Shown here one piece after another: positions 7,851 through 15,166 of a stretch of 34,117 nucleotides of DNA. The notes beneath the pieces were generated by a model. It did not search any database and was not told the origin of the DNA. It was given only the letters and a program-made list of their open reading frames with translations. A program made the position numbers and the translations under genes. Within the stretch, counting starts at the first letter, position 1. Every line of letters begins with the position of its first letter. Source of the DNA: DUZB01 sp964407525 (GTDB taxonomy: Bacteria > Desulfobacterota > DSM-4660 > Desulfatiglandales > Desulfatiglandaceae); NCBI GenBank assembly GCA_964407525.1, contig CAYOWC010000018.1:1-34117 (forward strand), given 5' to 3'.

Positions 7851-9407
7851 CTAACACCTCATGCCCCTAGTCTTTATTCCCAGCCGGGTTTTTTCCACCG
7901 GAAACACGGTTTCGATCCAGTTGCACAGGAGCGGTCTGGTATCCCGCGGATCGATGATGTCCTCAACCGCGAAGTGTTCCGCGGTCCTGAAAGGCGAGGC
8001 AAAACCCCGGTAGTATTCCTGGAGCTCATCGTGCCGTGCCATGGGATCTTCCGAGTTCTCGATCTCGGCCCGGTGGGCCGCGTAGACCCCACCCTCAACC
8101 GGGATATTACCCCAGTAGGCCGAAGGCCAGGCGTAACGCCAGTTCAGCTCGCTGAAGTCTGACTGCGCCCCTCCAGCCACTCCAAAGCATCTTCTCACGT
8201 ATATACTCGCCCACGGCACCGTGGATTGGACAACCGCCATGCTGGCACGCACACCCTTTCGAATGGTTCCGTATTCTTCCGACTTGCGGCCGATAAAAAA
8301 GCCGGGTTGGTCGACCAGGTTTACAATAGGTATGTGGAAGGTGTCGCACATATCTATGAAACGCTGAAATTTTTCGGCCACGTCCCAGGTAAAGGCCCCT
8401 GCCATGAAATTGGGATCATTTGCAAGCACTCCCACCGGATAACCGTTCAGCCTTGCAAGGGCCGATATCTGGGAACGGCCCTGATATTTGCCGATTTCAA
8501 AGACGGAATCCTTGTCAAAAACCGAACGGATAATCCTGCGCATGTCAAAGGTTTTCTTGGAATCCCTCGGCACGGCGGAGATGAGAGATTCGTCACGGCG
8601 GTTCGGATCATCCTTGTCGGCGTATTTTCTGAGCGGCATCTCCCACACATTCGACGGCATGTAGCCCAGAAATCTCCGTGCCTGTTCAAAGGCGTCTTCC
8701 TCATTTTCGGCTTCATTGTCCACCACACCGCTCATCCTTGTATGGATTTTGTATCCTCCCAGGTCTTCCTTTGAAATCTTCTCCCCCATTGCCCACTGCA
8801 CGAGCGGGGGCCCCCCCACGAAGACCTGGGTCTTTTCTCTTATCATGACGGAAAAATGGGACTCCACCATTTCCATGGCCCCGATTCCCGATACGGATCC
8901 CAAGGCCAGAGAAACCACGGGCACCATGGAAAGCAGTTCTATCGAATACCTCCTTGCCATGTCTTTTCCCACGGGCAGTTCCACATACCCCATCTCGGCG
9001 ATCTCCTTGATGCTTCCTCCGGCACCGTCGAGCAGCCTTACTAAGGGAATGTGCATTTCATGGGCCATCTTGGTGATATAGGCCAGCTTGTCTTTGAACA
9101 TCTTTCCCACGGAAGCGCCCTTTATGGTGAAATCGTCTCCATGAACAGCTATTTTGCGGCCGTCTATTGTTCCAAGGCCCATTACGATGGGGCAGGGGAT
9201 GCAGCCGAGAAATTCGTTTTTGTCATATTCGGCCTGGCCCGCCATGACCCCTGTTTCGAAAAAAGAGTTTTCATCCAGCAGAGCATCTATGCGTTCTCTG
9301 ACGGTCAGCTTTCCGTGATCGTGCTGTTTCTGAACGTTTTTTTCTCCGCCCAGTTGGCTCGCAATCTGCTTTCTTTTTCGTATTTCTTCAACTTCCTGTT
9401 TCCACAT
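7851..9407 (-). CDS. Acyl-CoA carboxylase carboxyltransferase subunit, paralog 1 (518 aa)
   Basis: A second carboxyl_trans-family subunit with SD GGAAAGGGAAG ahead of its ATG. Landmarks include RERIDALLDENSF (about 38-50), LDGAGGS, GSVSGIGAMEM, VFVGGPPLV, DQPGFFIG, RRCFGVAGGA and a C-terminal EDIIDPRDTRP. It differs from its neighbour in many motifs (DGAGGS against GEAGGA; DQPGF against HDTPGH), so the pair is not a recent tandem duplication. They may form a hetero-oligomer or act on different acyl-CoAs. It is the first enzyme gene after the tandem TetR regulator on the minus strand. In this family the CoA and biotin sites lie at the interface of the two domains; no biotin lysine motif is present here, as expected for a CT-only subunit. 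Confidence 0.93.
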   Translation of the reverse strand: MWKQEVEEIRKRKQIASQLGGEKNVQKQHDHGKLTVRERIDALLDENSFFETGVMAGQAEYDKNEFLGCIPCPIVMGLGTIDGRKIAVHGDDFTIKGASVGKMFKDKLAYITKMAHEMHIPLVRLLDGAGGSIKEIAEMGYVELPVGKDMARRYSIELLSMVPVVSLALGSVSGIGAMEMVESHFSVMIREKTQVFVGGPPLVQWAMGEKISKEDLGGYKIHTRMSGVVDNEAENEEDAFEQARRFLGYMPSNVWEMPLRKYADKDDPNRRDESLISAVPRDSKKTFDMRRIIRSVFDKDSVFEIGKYQGRSQISALARLNGYPVGVLANDPNFMAGAFTWDVAEKFQRFIDMCDTFHIPIVNLVDQPGFFIGRKSEEYGTIRKGVRASMAVVQSTVPWASIYVRRCFGVAGGAQSDFSELNWRYAWPSAYWGNIPVEGGVYAAHRAEIENSEDPMARHDELQEYYRGFASPFRTAEHFAVEDIIDPRDTRPLLCNWIETVFPVEKTRLGIKTRGMRC

Positions 9408-9468
9408 GGTTCAACTTCCCTTTCCTCAATCGGATTGTTTTTACGGATCCCCCCAAATTATTCGCATC

Positions 9469-10644
9469 TCAGTCTTCATCTTTTACGGTCACGGCCGAAC
9501 ATAGCAGGCTCGTTACCTGGTCGATTTTCTGCATCTTGTCGAAATTCCTGTCCCCGCCAAGGATGAACCAGCGAAGGGCAAGGTTATTGAATGTTCCGAT
9601 AACCATGTTTCTGAAAACCCGGGGGTTAACGTTCTGACGAAAGGTGCCCTCGGTCTTTCCGTTTTCAATGATGTGTTCGATGGTTGAAAAGTAGTTCGCG
9701 AAGTTTCTGAACTCCTTTGTTCCGTAAAACCTTTTGCTAAGCTGAAGCTGTATCAGGAATACCTTGAGGAAATCCCTCTCCGTTGAGAAGAGGGAGAAGA
9801 AATACCTGATGAATCTCCGCAGTTTTCTGATCGGGCTTTTGATTTCAAATATCTGCGGCAGGTCGCTCATGTATTTTTCAAAGTGCTTGCCTGGAATTGA
9901 GAGGAGAAGGTCCTCCTTGCTTCCGAAATATTCATAAACAGTTCCTTCCGCAACCCCGGCCAGATTCGCTATTTCCGAGACCTTCGCTTTTGCAAACCCC
10001 TTTTCAGAAAAGGTCTTTTCCGCAGCTTCCAGGATCATGTCCTGTTTGTTTTTTTCTGATTGTTTTCTGGGTGAAACCATGGCGACGACAAGTTCCATTA
10101 TGTCTGCATAATCGCCGACGACTTTTTCGATTTCGCCGACCCCCAGCCAGCTCATCATTTCGCAACCCAGTGTTCCCAAAATCAAGTCTCTTACCAGATG
10201 GGTATCCATTTGTGGATTAAACCGTCCTTCGGCAACCCCCTGCTGGAGGCTTTCCAGAAGGATTTCGGTAAATCGCCGAACCCCACCGTAACCGCGACTT
10301 AGGTAAAAGTCTTTTGATGAGAGGCATTCGAAAAAGAAGATGCGCGCATACCCAGGATGGGTATCGAAATACCACAGGTAAAACCAGATTATCTTTCTGA
10401 GGCGGCTTTCGGCATCCTCGATTCCCTGGAGATGATCATTGAGTAAGGAAAGGTATTCATTTTCCCGCTCGGCCGGTATGGAGAATAGGAGGTCCTCTTT
10501 ACCCTTGAAAAACTGGTAGATGACGGAGTCAGCCACCCCCGCCTTTCGGGCAATTTCCGAAATCGTGGTATCGACTATTCCCTTTTCAGAAATTATTTCC
10601 TCGGCGGCTTGCAATATTTTTGCTTTTTTATCCGCAGCTTTCAT
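9469..10644 (-). CDS. Tandem (double) TetR-family transcriptional regulator (391 aa)
   Basis: A single chain with two complete TetR modules. TetR repressors are normally about 190-210 aa and work as dimers. The first N-terminal DNA-binding domain spans about residues 8-55 (ILQAAEEIISEKG, then TISEIARKAGVADSVIYQFF, then KEDLL). The second spans about 200-250 (MILEAAEKTFSEKG, then KVSEIANLAGVAEGTVYEYF, then KEDLL). Each is followed by a helical ligand/dimer domain of about 140 residues. The ATG follows GAGGAAACAGACA. It is the first gene of the minus operon, downstream of a strong minus-strand promoter whose early transcribed region carries two inverted repeats, so autoregulation and control of both divergent operons is likely. 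An acyl-CoA ligand is inferred from the neighbours, not shown. Confidence 0.93.
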   Translation of the reverse strand: MKAADKKAKILQAAEEIISEKGIVDTTISEIARKAGVADSVIYQFFKGKEDLLFSIPAERENEYLSLLNDHLQGIEDAESRLRKIIWFYLWYFDTHPGYARIFFFECLSSKDFYLSRGYGGVRRFTEILLESLQQGVAEGRFNPQMDTHLVRDLILGTLGCEMMSWLGVGEIEKVVGDYADIMELVVAMVSPRKQSEKNKQDMILEAAEKTFSEKGFAKAKVSEIANLAGVAEGTVYEYFGSKEDLLLSIPGKHFEKYMSDLPQIFEIKSPIRKLRRFIRYFFSLFSTERDFLKVFLIQLQLSKRFYGTKEFRNFANYFSTIEHIIENGKTEGTFRQNVNPRVFRNMVIGTFNNLALRWFILGGDRNFDKMQKIDQVTSLLCSAVTVKDED

Positions 10645-10723
10645 TGTCTGTTTCCTCAGATGTGTCTAATTCTCTCTCAGCCTGTAATTTTCTGCGGCTA
10701 AAGCCTTCTCTGAGGCCTCAATA

Positions 10724-10744
10724 ATGATTGTTTTAAACATTCAT
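10724..10744. promoter_or_regulatory. Candidate TetR operator, 21-bp imperfect palindrome
   Basis: The 21-mer ATGA-T-TGTTT-T-AAACA-T-TCAT is palindromic apart from one mismatched pair and the central base. It lies about 30-55 bases after the predicted start of the minus-strand transcript and 80 bases before the TetR gene. Arms with ATGA/TCAT and ATT resemble operators of TetR-type FadR regulators (known Bacillus consensus TGAATGA-N4-TCATTCA), so it is the best candidate operator. Confidence 0.5.
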
Positions 10745-10763
10745 AAGCTTTCAGCCGTGCCCA

Positions 10764-10776
10764 AAATGTTTCATTT
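10764..10776. promoter_or_regulatory. Second candidate operator, AAATG-TTT-CATTT
   Basis: A perfect 5-bp inverted repeat with a 3-base spacer, right at the expected transcription start of the minus promoter. It shares the half-site AATGTTT/AAACATT with the palindrome at 10724-10744, so one regulator could bind both and block the minus promoter. Confidence 0.4.
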
Positions 10777-10783
10777 GCTGTGT

Positions 10784-10812
10784 AACATACCTTCTAAAAA
10801 ATATCATGTCAA
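10784..10812 (-). promoter_or_regulatory. Sigma70-like promoter of the TetR/carboxyltransferase operon
   Basis: Read on the minus strand: TTGACA (10812-10807), a 17-base spacer, then TATGTT (10789-10784). The -35 is a perfect consensus and the -10 matches 4 of 6. The predicted start is near 10777, giving a leader of about 130 bases before the TetR ATG. Confidence 0.6.
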
Positions 10813-10841
10813 TAAAAAATATATCGAGTTGAATTCATAAA

Positions 10842-10863
10842 TATAAAAAAACGTTTTTTTATA
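10842..10863. promoter_or_regulatory. 22-bp perfect AT-rich palindrome between the divergent promoters
   Basis: TATAAAAAAACG and its exact complement form a 22-bp palindrome built on seven A and seven T around a central CG. It lies upstream of both promoters, at about -65 for the minus one and about -125 for the plus one. It could be a regulator site or an intrinsically curved element. The surrounding 10795-10945 is strongly AT-rich compared with the genes. Confidence 0.4.
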
Positions 10864-10894
10864 AAATATTTAATGAGATTAAATTACAAATCAT

Positions 10895-10913
10895 ATCAAT
10901 ATAATATATTGAT
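10895..10913. promoter_or_regulatory. 19-bp perfect palindrome upstream of the plus promoter
   Basis: ATCAATATA-A-TATATTGAT: 9-bp arms around one central base, about 35-50 bases upstream of the plus-strand -35. This is a typical place for an activator or repressor dimer. It does not share an obvious half-site with the AATGTTT boxes, so a second regulator is possible. Confidence 0.4.
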
Positions 10914-10946
10914 TATGGAAAAATTGAGTGAAATTATAAAAAGCGC

Positions 10947-10975
10947 TTGACAAAAATAATTTCATCTGACATTAT
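10947..10975 (+). promoter_or_regulatory. Sigma70-like promoter of the long plus-strand operon
   Basis: TTGACA at 10947-10952, a 17-base spacer, and CATTAT at 10970-10975 (4 of 6 matches). The predicted start is about 10982. The leader before the first gene at 11072 is about 90 bases, which rules against a TTG start at 10994 that would lie almost at the transcript end. Confidence 0.6.
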
Positions 10976-11003
10976 CTTTTCGAAAGTCAGGAGTTGATTC
11001 TAA

Positions 11004-11025
11004 AAAGAATTATATTCAATTCTTT
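11004..11025. promoter_or_regulatory. Inverted repeat in the leader of the plus operon
   Basis: AAAGAATT (11004-11011) and AATTCTTT (11018-11025) form a perfect 8-bp inverted repeat with a 6-base spacer, 20-45 bases after the predicted start. It may be an operator acting as a roadblock or a weak leader hairpin. Confidence 0.35.
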
Positions 11026-11071
11026 CGGGGCGGGGCGAGTTAGAGGCACTTTTTTGATGACGGAGGATGTC

Positions 11072-12127
11072 ATGCAAACAAAAATCACTAAACTTCTGGA
11101 TATAGAGCATCCCATATTAATGGCGGCCATGGCATGGGTTTCCAATGCGGAAATTGTGGCGGCGGTTTCCAATGCGGGTGGCCTTGGAACCTTGGGGCCG
11201 AATGCGGGCGCCAGAGTCGTCACCATGGACGTTGCAGAGACCGGTGAGAGGCTTCGAACGCAGATTAAAAAGGTAAGAGAACTCACGGATCGGCCTTTTG
11301 CCGTCAATTTCGTGGTGGGAGCGGCCGGACTGGACAAGGAATTCAGCGAGAAATGTATCGAGGTGGGAATCGAAGAAGCGGTGCCTGTTGCCATTGTCTC
11401 TCAAGGAAGCCCCATGGTGCATACGGAGAGGCTCAAGAAGGCGGGGATGAAGGTGGTGCATGTGTGTGCGGCCGTGGCCCATGCAAAAAAGGCGGAAGCG
11501 GCGGGTGTGGACGCGGTGGTTGCTTCAGGAACGGATGGCGGTGGGCATAGTGGTTTCGACCAGAATACCACGTTCTGCCTTATTCCCCAGGTGGCTGACG
11601 TTATAAAGATTCCCATTGTGGCAGGAGGAGGCGTGGCCGACGGCCGGCAATTGATCGCCGCTTTGGCACTTGGTGCCGAGGGGGTGTATGTGGGGACCCG
11701 CTTCATCGCCACCATGGAGAATCCCGCCCATGAGAGATACAAGGATGCCCTTCTCAAGAGCAGAGATGGGGGCACCATCGCCATAAGGCACGGAAGCGTT
11801 GCCAGGCCCGGAGCGGGAAATGCCGGATTTACCGGGGAGAGGCGCGGATCCCTTAGAATGCTTCTTACCGACAAACTCAGGGAAATATTCATTGCGCATT
11901 CGGGCATGGTGGATTTCGCCAAGGTGGCACAGACATACGGGTCCGTTCCAAAGGAAAAGGGTGGGAGCGCCACGGCCGCCGCTTCGATCTACGGGGACCC
12001 CGACCTGCCCTTCTGGGCGGCGGGTCAGGGAGTGGGCCTCATGGAGGAGGTTCTTTCCTCCGGGGAGGTAGTGAAAAAGATCATGGCGGAAGCTGACAGG
12101 GCTAAACAGAGAATTCAAAGGATCTAA
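11072..12127 (+). CDS. Nitronate monooxygenase / FabK-like FMN enzyme (351 aa)
   Basis: A TIM-barrel flavoprotein of the NPD (2-nitropropane dioxygenase)/FabK family. The start is the ATG at 11072 with SD GGAGG six bases upstream; a longer frame from 10994 lacks a properly spaced SD. The protein opens with the family pattern KLLDIEHPILMAAMAW. It has SNAGGLGTLG near the N-terminus, the GTDGGGHSG phosphate/FMN region, and GGGVADG followed by GAEGVYVGTRF, both typical FMN-phosphate motifs. In an anaerobe an oxygen-using monooxygenase is unlikely; FabK-type enoyl reduction or another flavin reaction is more plausible. It is the first gene of the plus operon, 38 bases before the dehydratase-like gene. 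The actual reaction is unknown. Confidence 0.9.
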   Translation: MQTKITKLLDIEHPILMAAMAWVSNAEIVAAVSNAGGLGTLGPNAGARVVTMDVAETGERLRTQIKKVRELTDRPFAVNFVVGAAGLDKEFSEKCIEVGIEEAVPVAIVSQGSPMVHTERLKKAGMKVVHVCAAVAHAKKAEAAGVDAVVASGTDGGGHSGFDQNTTFCLIPQVADVIKIPIVAGGGVADGRQLIAALALGAEGVYVGTRFIATMENPAHERYKDALLKSRDGGTIAIRHGSVARPGAGNAGFTGERRGSLRMLLTDKLREIFIAHSGMVDFAKVAQTYGSVPKEKGGSATAAASIYGDPDLPFWAAGQGVGLMEEVLSSGEVVKKIMAEADRAKQRIQRI

Positions 12128-12165
12128 GCGAACCGATCCGCCCATAAATGACCAAGGAGAGAAAA

Positions 12166-13695
12166 ATGGCTATAAAGACTTATGACGAGTACGTTGCAAG
12201 GATAAAGAAGCTCAAGCGTAACGTGTACATTGCCGGTGAGAAAGTGGACCGAACCGAGTTCGAGGGGCTCAAGGGAAGTCTTCGCGTTATAAGGGAGACC
12301 TATGATCGGGCCAATGATCCGGAATTCGAGGACTTGTGCACGGCCACGTCGCATCTGAGCGGTGATAAGATCAACCGGTTCACCCACATACACCAGAGTG
12401 TGGACGACCTCTTGAAAAAGCAGCTCATGACCAGGCTCCTGGCCCAGAGGGTCGGAGGCTGTGCTCAGCGCTGCATGGGAACGGACTCCATGAACGCGCT
12501 TTCGGTGGTCACCTATGAGATGGACCAGACCCTCGGGACCGAAACCAATAAAAATTTCATAGAGCAGCTCAAGTACTGGCAGGATAACGACATCACCGCC
12601 AACTGCGCACAGACCGACTGCAAGGGCGACCGTTTGAAGAGGCCCCATGAGCAGGCGGACCCGGATCTCTATTTGCGGATCATCGAGAGTCGGGATGACG
12701 GCATCGTGGTTAGGGGTGCGAAAGTAGACAATACCACGGCCCCCGTAAGCGATGAGATCGTGGTCATTCCCACCCGGTTCATGACGGAAAAGGACAGTGA
12801 TTATGCGGTGGCGTTTTCCCTTCCGGCGGATGCCGAGGGCGTGAAGATGCTTGTGAGGCCCGCGATGCAGCATAAAAGGAAATTCCAGCATGCACCCATC
12901 GCCGAGATCGGCGACGGCGAGTCCTTTACCATCTTTGACGACGTGTTTGTTCCCAGGGAACGGGTCTTTATGGACGGAAAGGGGGACCCGAGACAGACCG
13001 CCTACGCAGGCTTTTTGGCCCTGCTTTTCGCCCATTATCACCGCCACTCCTACACGGGGTGCAAACCGGCCGTATCGGAGGTCCTGGCCGGTGCGGCAGC
13101 GCTGGTATCGGAATATAGCGGCATCGAAAAGCTGGAGCATGTGAAGGACAAGATCTCTCACCTGATCGGGACGGCGGAACTCGTATTCGCTGCGGGCCAG
13201 ATGAGTTCATATCGCGCTGAAAAATCGGAATCGGGAACTTATATCCCCGACGAGGTGCTCACAAATGCGGGCCGGCGAATCGCGGGTGAGGAGATCTACA
13301 ATGAGTACAAGATTTTGGCCGACCTTGCGGGGGGGTTGTGCGCCACCATGCCCTTTGAGGAAGAATTTTTTTCAGATGAGACGGGGCCGTTGGCCCGGAA
13401 ATATATTATGAGGAATCCTAAAATCTCCGCTGAGAACCAGCAGCGATGCTTTAGAGGCATCGAGAATCTGGCGGTTTCCGAACTGGCCGGCGTTATGCAG
13501 GTTGCGGGTCTTCACGGCGGCGGATCTCCGCAGCTTGAAACCATCTCCATGATGGCCAGGTACGACCTGGAGCCCCTTAAAAACATAGCCAAATACCTCT
13601 TCGGCATCGAGAAGGATCTGCCCAGGTATGAGAGGCCCCCGGTAACGCCGAGAAAGCAGCTCGAAAGGTTCCGAAAGATGTTCGGGGGCAAATAG
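12166..13695 (+). CDS. 4-Hydroxybutyryl-CoA dehydratase-like [4Fe-4S]/FAD enzyme (509 aa)
   Basis: Related to Clostridium aminobutyricum AbfD, which dehydrates 4-hydroxybutyryl-CoA to crotonyl-CoA by a ketyl-radical mechanism and isomerises vinylacetyl-CoA. The ATG at 12166 has SD AAGGAGAG. From that start the four known AbfD cluster ligands fall at the same numbers: C99 and C103 (GGCAQRC), H292 and C299 (HRHSYTGC). Y296 and K300 of the active site are also kept, and a Thr lies in the GAKVDNTT segment near 190. The HpaB-type flavin hydroxylases of the same superfamily lack these Cys, so a dehydratase-type radical enzyme is strongly favoured. C-terminal motifs GLHGGGSPQ and AGGL also fit. Overall divergence means the substrate may be another gamma-hydroxyacyl-CoA. 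It lies 24 bases before the first FAD oxidase. Confidence 0.94.
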   Translation: MAIKTYDEYVARIKKLKRNVYIAGEKVDRTEFEGLKGSLRVIRETYDRANDPEFEDLCTATSHLSGDKINRFTHIHQSVDDLLKKQLMTRLLAQRVGGCAQRCMGTDSMNALSVVTYEMDQTLGTETNKNFIEQLKYWQDNDITANCAQTDCKGDRLKRPHEQADPDLYLRIIESRDDGIVVRGAKVDNTTAPVSDEIVVIPTRFMTEKDSDYAVAFSLPADAEGVKMLVRPAMQHKRKFQHAPIAEIGDGESFTIFDDVFVPRERVFMDGKGDPRQTAYAGFLALLFAHYHRHSYTGCKPAVSEVLAGAAALVSEYSGIEKLEHVKDKISHLIGTAELVFAAGQMSSYRAEKSESGTYIPDEVLTNAGRRIAGEEIYNEYKILADLAGGLCATMPFEEEFFSDETGPLARKYIMRNPKISAENQQRCFRGIENLAVSELAGVMQVAGLHGGGSPQLETISMMARYDLEPLKNIAKYLFGIEKDLPRYERPPVTPRKQLERFRKMFGGK

Positions 13696-13719
13696 CCATT
13701 CAGCACCAGGAGGCCGAAA

Positions 13720-15165
13720 ATGACCGATGGAAAAGACAGGGATAACTTCCTGTTCGAAAGGATGTGCGCCATTGTGGGTTCCGAGCACGTAACCATTGAG
13801 GAATTCGCAAGAAGAGCGTATACGAGGGCCCCGTTCCACTCCGTCGGAGGCGGCGGCAGGGGCAAGACGCCCGGTATTGTCGTCAGACCGGACAGCACCG
13901 AGGAGATTTCGGAGATCGTCAAACTGGCCAATGAGACCGGGACGCCCATCGTGCCCAAGGGCGGCGGCGGCAGTGTCTCCACATTTCCGCCTCTATACGT
14001 GGGGGGTGACAATAATATCCTCATCGATACCCACCGAATGAACCGGATTCTGAATATCGACAGGGACTATATGACCGTAACCGCTGAGTGCGGGGTCATC
14101 CTGTCCCAGCTTTCAGAGGCGGTCAGAAAGGAGGGCTTTCACATCTATACGGTGGATGTCCCCATCCACATGGATTCCGTGGGAGGCGTGCTGAGCGGAT
14201 TCCTCGGGGGCGGAGAACCCTCCGATATGGCAACCTGCGGAACCATGAACGACTATCTTCTGGGTCTGAAGCTGGTCCTCCCCAACGGCGAGATCCTTCA
14301 GACGGGCGGAGGACCGGGCACCAATATCCACCAGAAAAAAATCCTGCACCGGGAGGCGGGGGCGCCGGACATAACGGGAATGTTCCTTGGGGACGGGGGT
14401 TCCTTTGGTGTAAAGACGGAAGCCACCTTTACCGTTCATCCCTATCCAAAGGTCTATCTGCCGGGCATTTCGGACATGGGGACCGATGAAAAAATGTGGA
14501 AGGCCTTCAACCAGCTTGTCCGTACCGAGCCCTATCCTTACACAAGGCTGTTGGCCTTTCGCGAACCGGGAGGACCCTGGTATTTCGTGCACATCATCCG
14601 GGCGCATACCCAGGAAGAGGCGGGTCTTAAGAAGAAGACCCTGGAGGGGATTGTCAAGGCGAGCGGCGGCGGGCCCGCAGCGGTGGGCGACGAGGTCATG
14701 CAGATGGCGAATATGTTCTCGGCCCGTCGTCTGGGCCAGCAGACGCTCCCGAAGGGCGCCACCATGACATATTTTGGAGAGGCACTGGTTCCGAGATTGA
14801 AATCAATTGAATACTTAAAAGACGTCAACGATTTGCTGGATGAAACGGTGGGAGACCTGGATATCTACAAGCGGGTCGACTTTGTGGTGCCGTATCTTCG
14901 CGCCACCACCATAACGGGAGTGCTGCTCTATTTTGGAAAGGGTACGACCCGTGACGAGGCCAGTGGGCGTTTGTACCATAAGGCCCTCAAAAGAATGGAA
15001 GTGCTTTTTACCGAAAAATACGGCGGGTGGACGGAGACCTGTCAGGGGGAAAGTGCGGCACACAGTGCCTCCGCCTGGTCGCCCGCCCACAAGGACTTCA
15101 TGAAATGCCTCAAAAAATCACTGGATCCAAACGATATTATGATGCCGGGCCTTTGGAGGATATAG
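13720..15165 (+). CDS. FAD-binding oxidoreductase, GlcD-like, module 1 (481 aa)
   Basis: A VAO/GlcD-type flavoprotein; relatives oxidise 2-hydroxy acids such as lactate, glycolate or 2-hydroxyglutarate. SD AGGAGG lies before the ATG. The PCMH-type FAD domain covers about 40-230, with VKLANETGTPIVPKGGGGS (about 67-85), a TVTAECGV segment, GGVLSGFLGGGEPS and DITGMFLGDGGSFGV. The C-terminal FAD-oxidase cap ends with the family pattern KKSLDPNDIMMPG. The stop codon is one base from the start of the CCG Fe-S protein, so translation is coupled and a two-subunit enzyme is likely. No His of the VAO covalent-FAD type was identified with confidence. The substrate is unknown; a hydroxyacyl intermediate of the pathway is a reasonable guess. 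Confidence 0.92.
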   Translation: MTDGKDRDNFLFERMCAIVGSEHVTIEEFARRAYTRAPFHSVGGGGRGKTPGIVVRPDSTEEISEIVKLANETGTPIVPKGGGGSVSTFPPLYVGGDNNILIDTHRMNRILNIDRDYMTVTAECGVILSQLSEAVRKEGFHIYTVDVPIHMDSVGGVLSGFLGGGEPSDMATCGTMNDYLLGLKLVLPNGEILQTGGGPGTNIHQKKILHREAGAPDITGMFLGDGGSFGVKTEATFTVHPYPKVYLPGISDMGTDEKMWKAFNQLVRTEPYPYTRLLAFREPGGPWYFVHIIRAHTQEEAGLKKKTLEGIVKASGGGPAAVGDEVMQMANMFSARRLGQQTLPKGATMTYFGEALVPRLKSIEYLKDVNDLLDETVGDLDIYKRVDFVVPYLRATTITGVLLYFGKGTTRDEASGRLYHKALKRMEVLFTEKYGGWTETCQGESAAHSASAWSPAHKDFMKCLKKSLDPNDIMMPGLWRI

Positions 15166-15166
15166 T

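Noticed and set aside
10994..11071. Upstream TTG start for the nitronate-monooxygenase-like gene
   Set aside because: The SD abuts the TTG, the predicted transcript start is only about 12 bases away, and the added residues are not part of the family.
12124..13161. Minus-strand frame of 345 codons opposite the dehydratase-like gene
   Set aside because: Antisense to a gene with all catalytic residues conserved; no SD and no recognisable domain.
12166..13695. Annotation as an oxygen-dependent 4-hydroxyphenylacetate 3-monooxygenase
   Set aside because: All four [4Fe-4S] ligands of 4-hydroxybutyryl-CoA dehydratase are present, which the hydroxylases lack.
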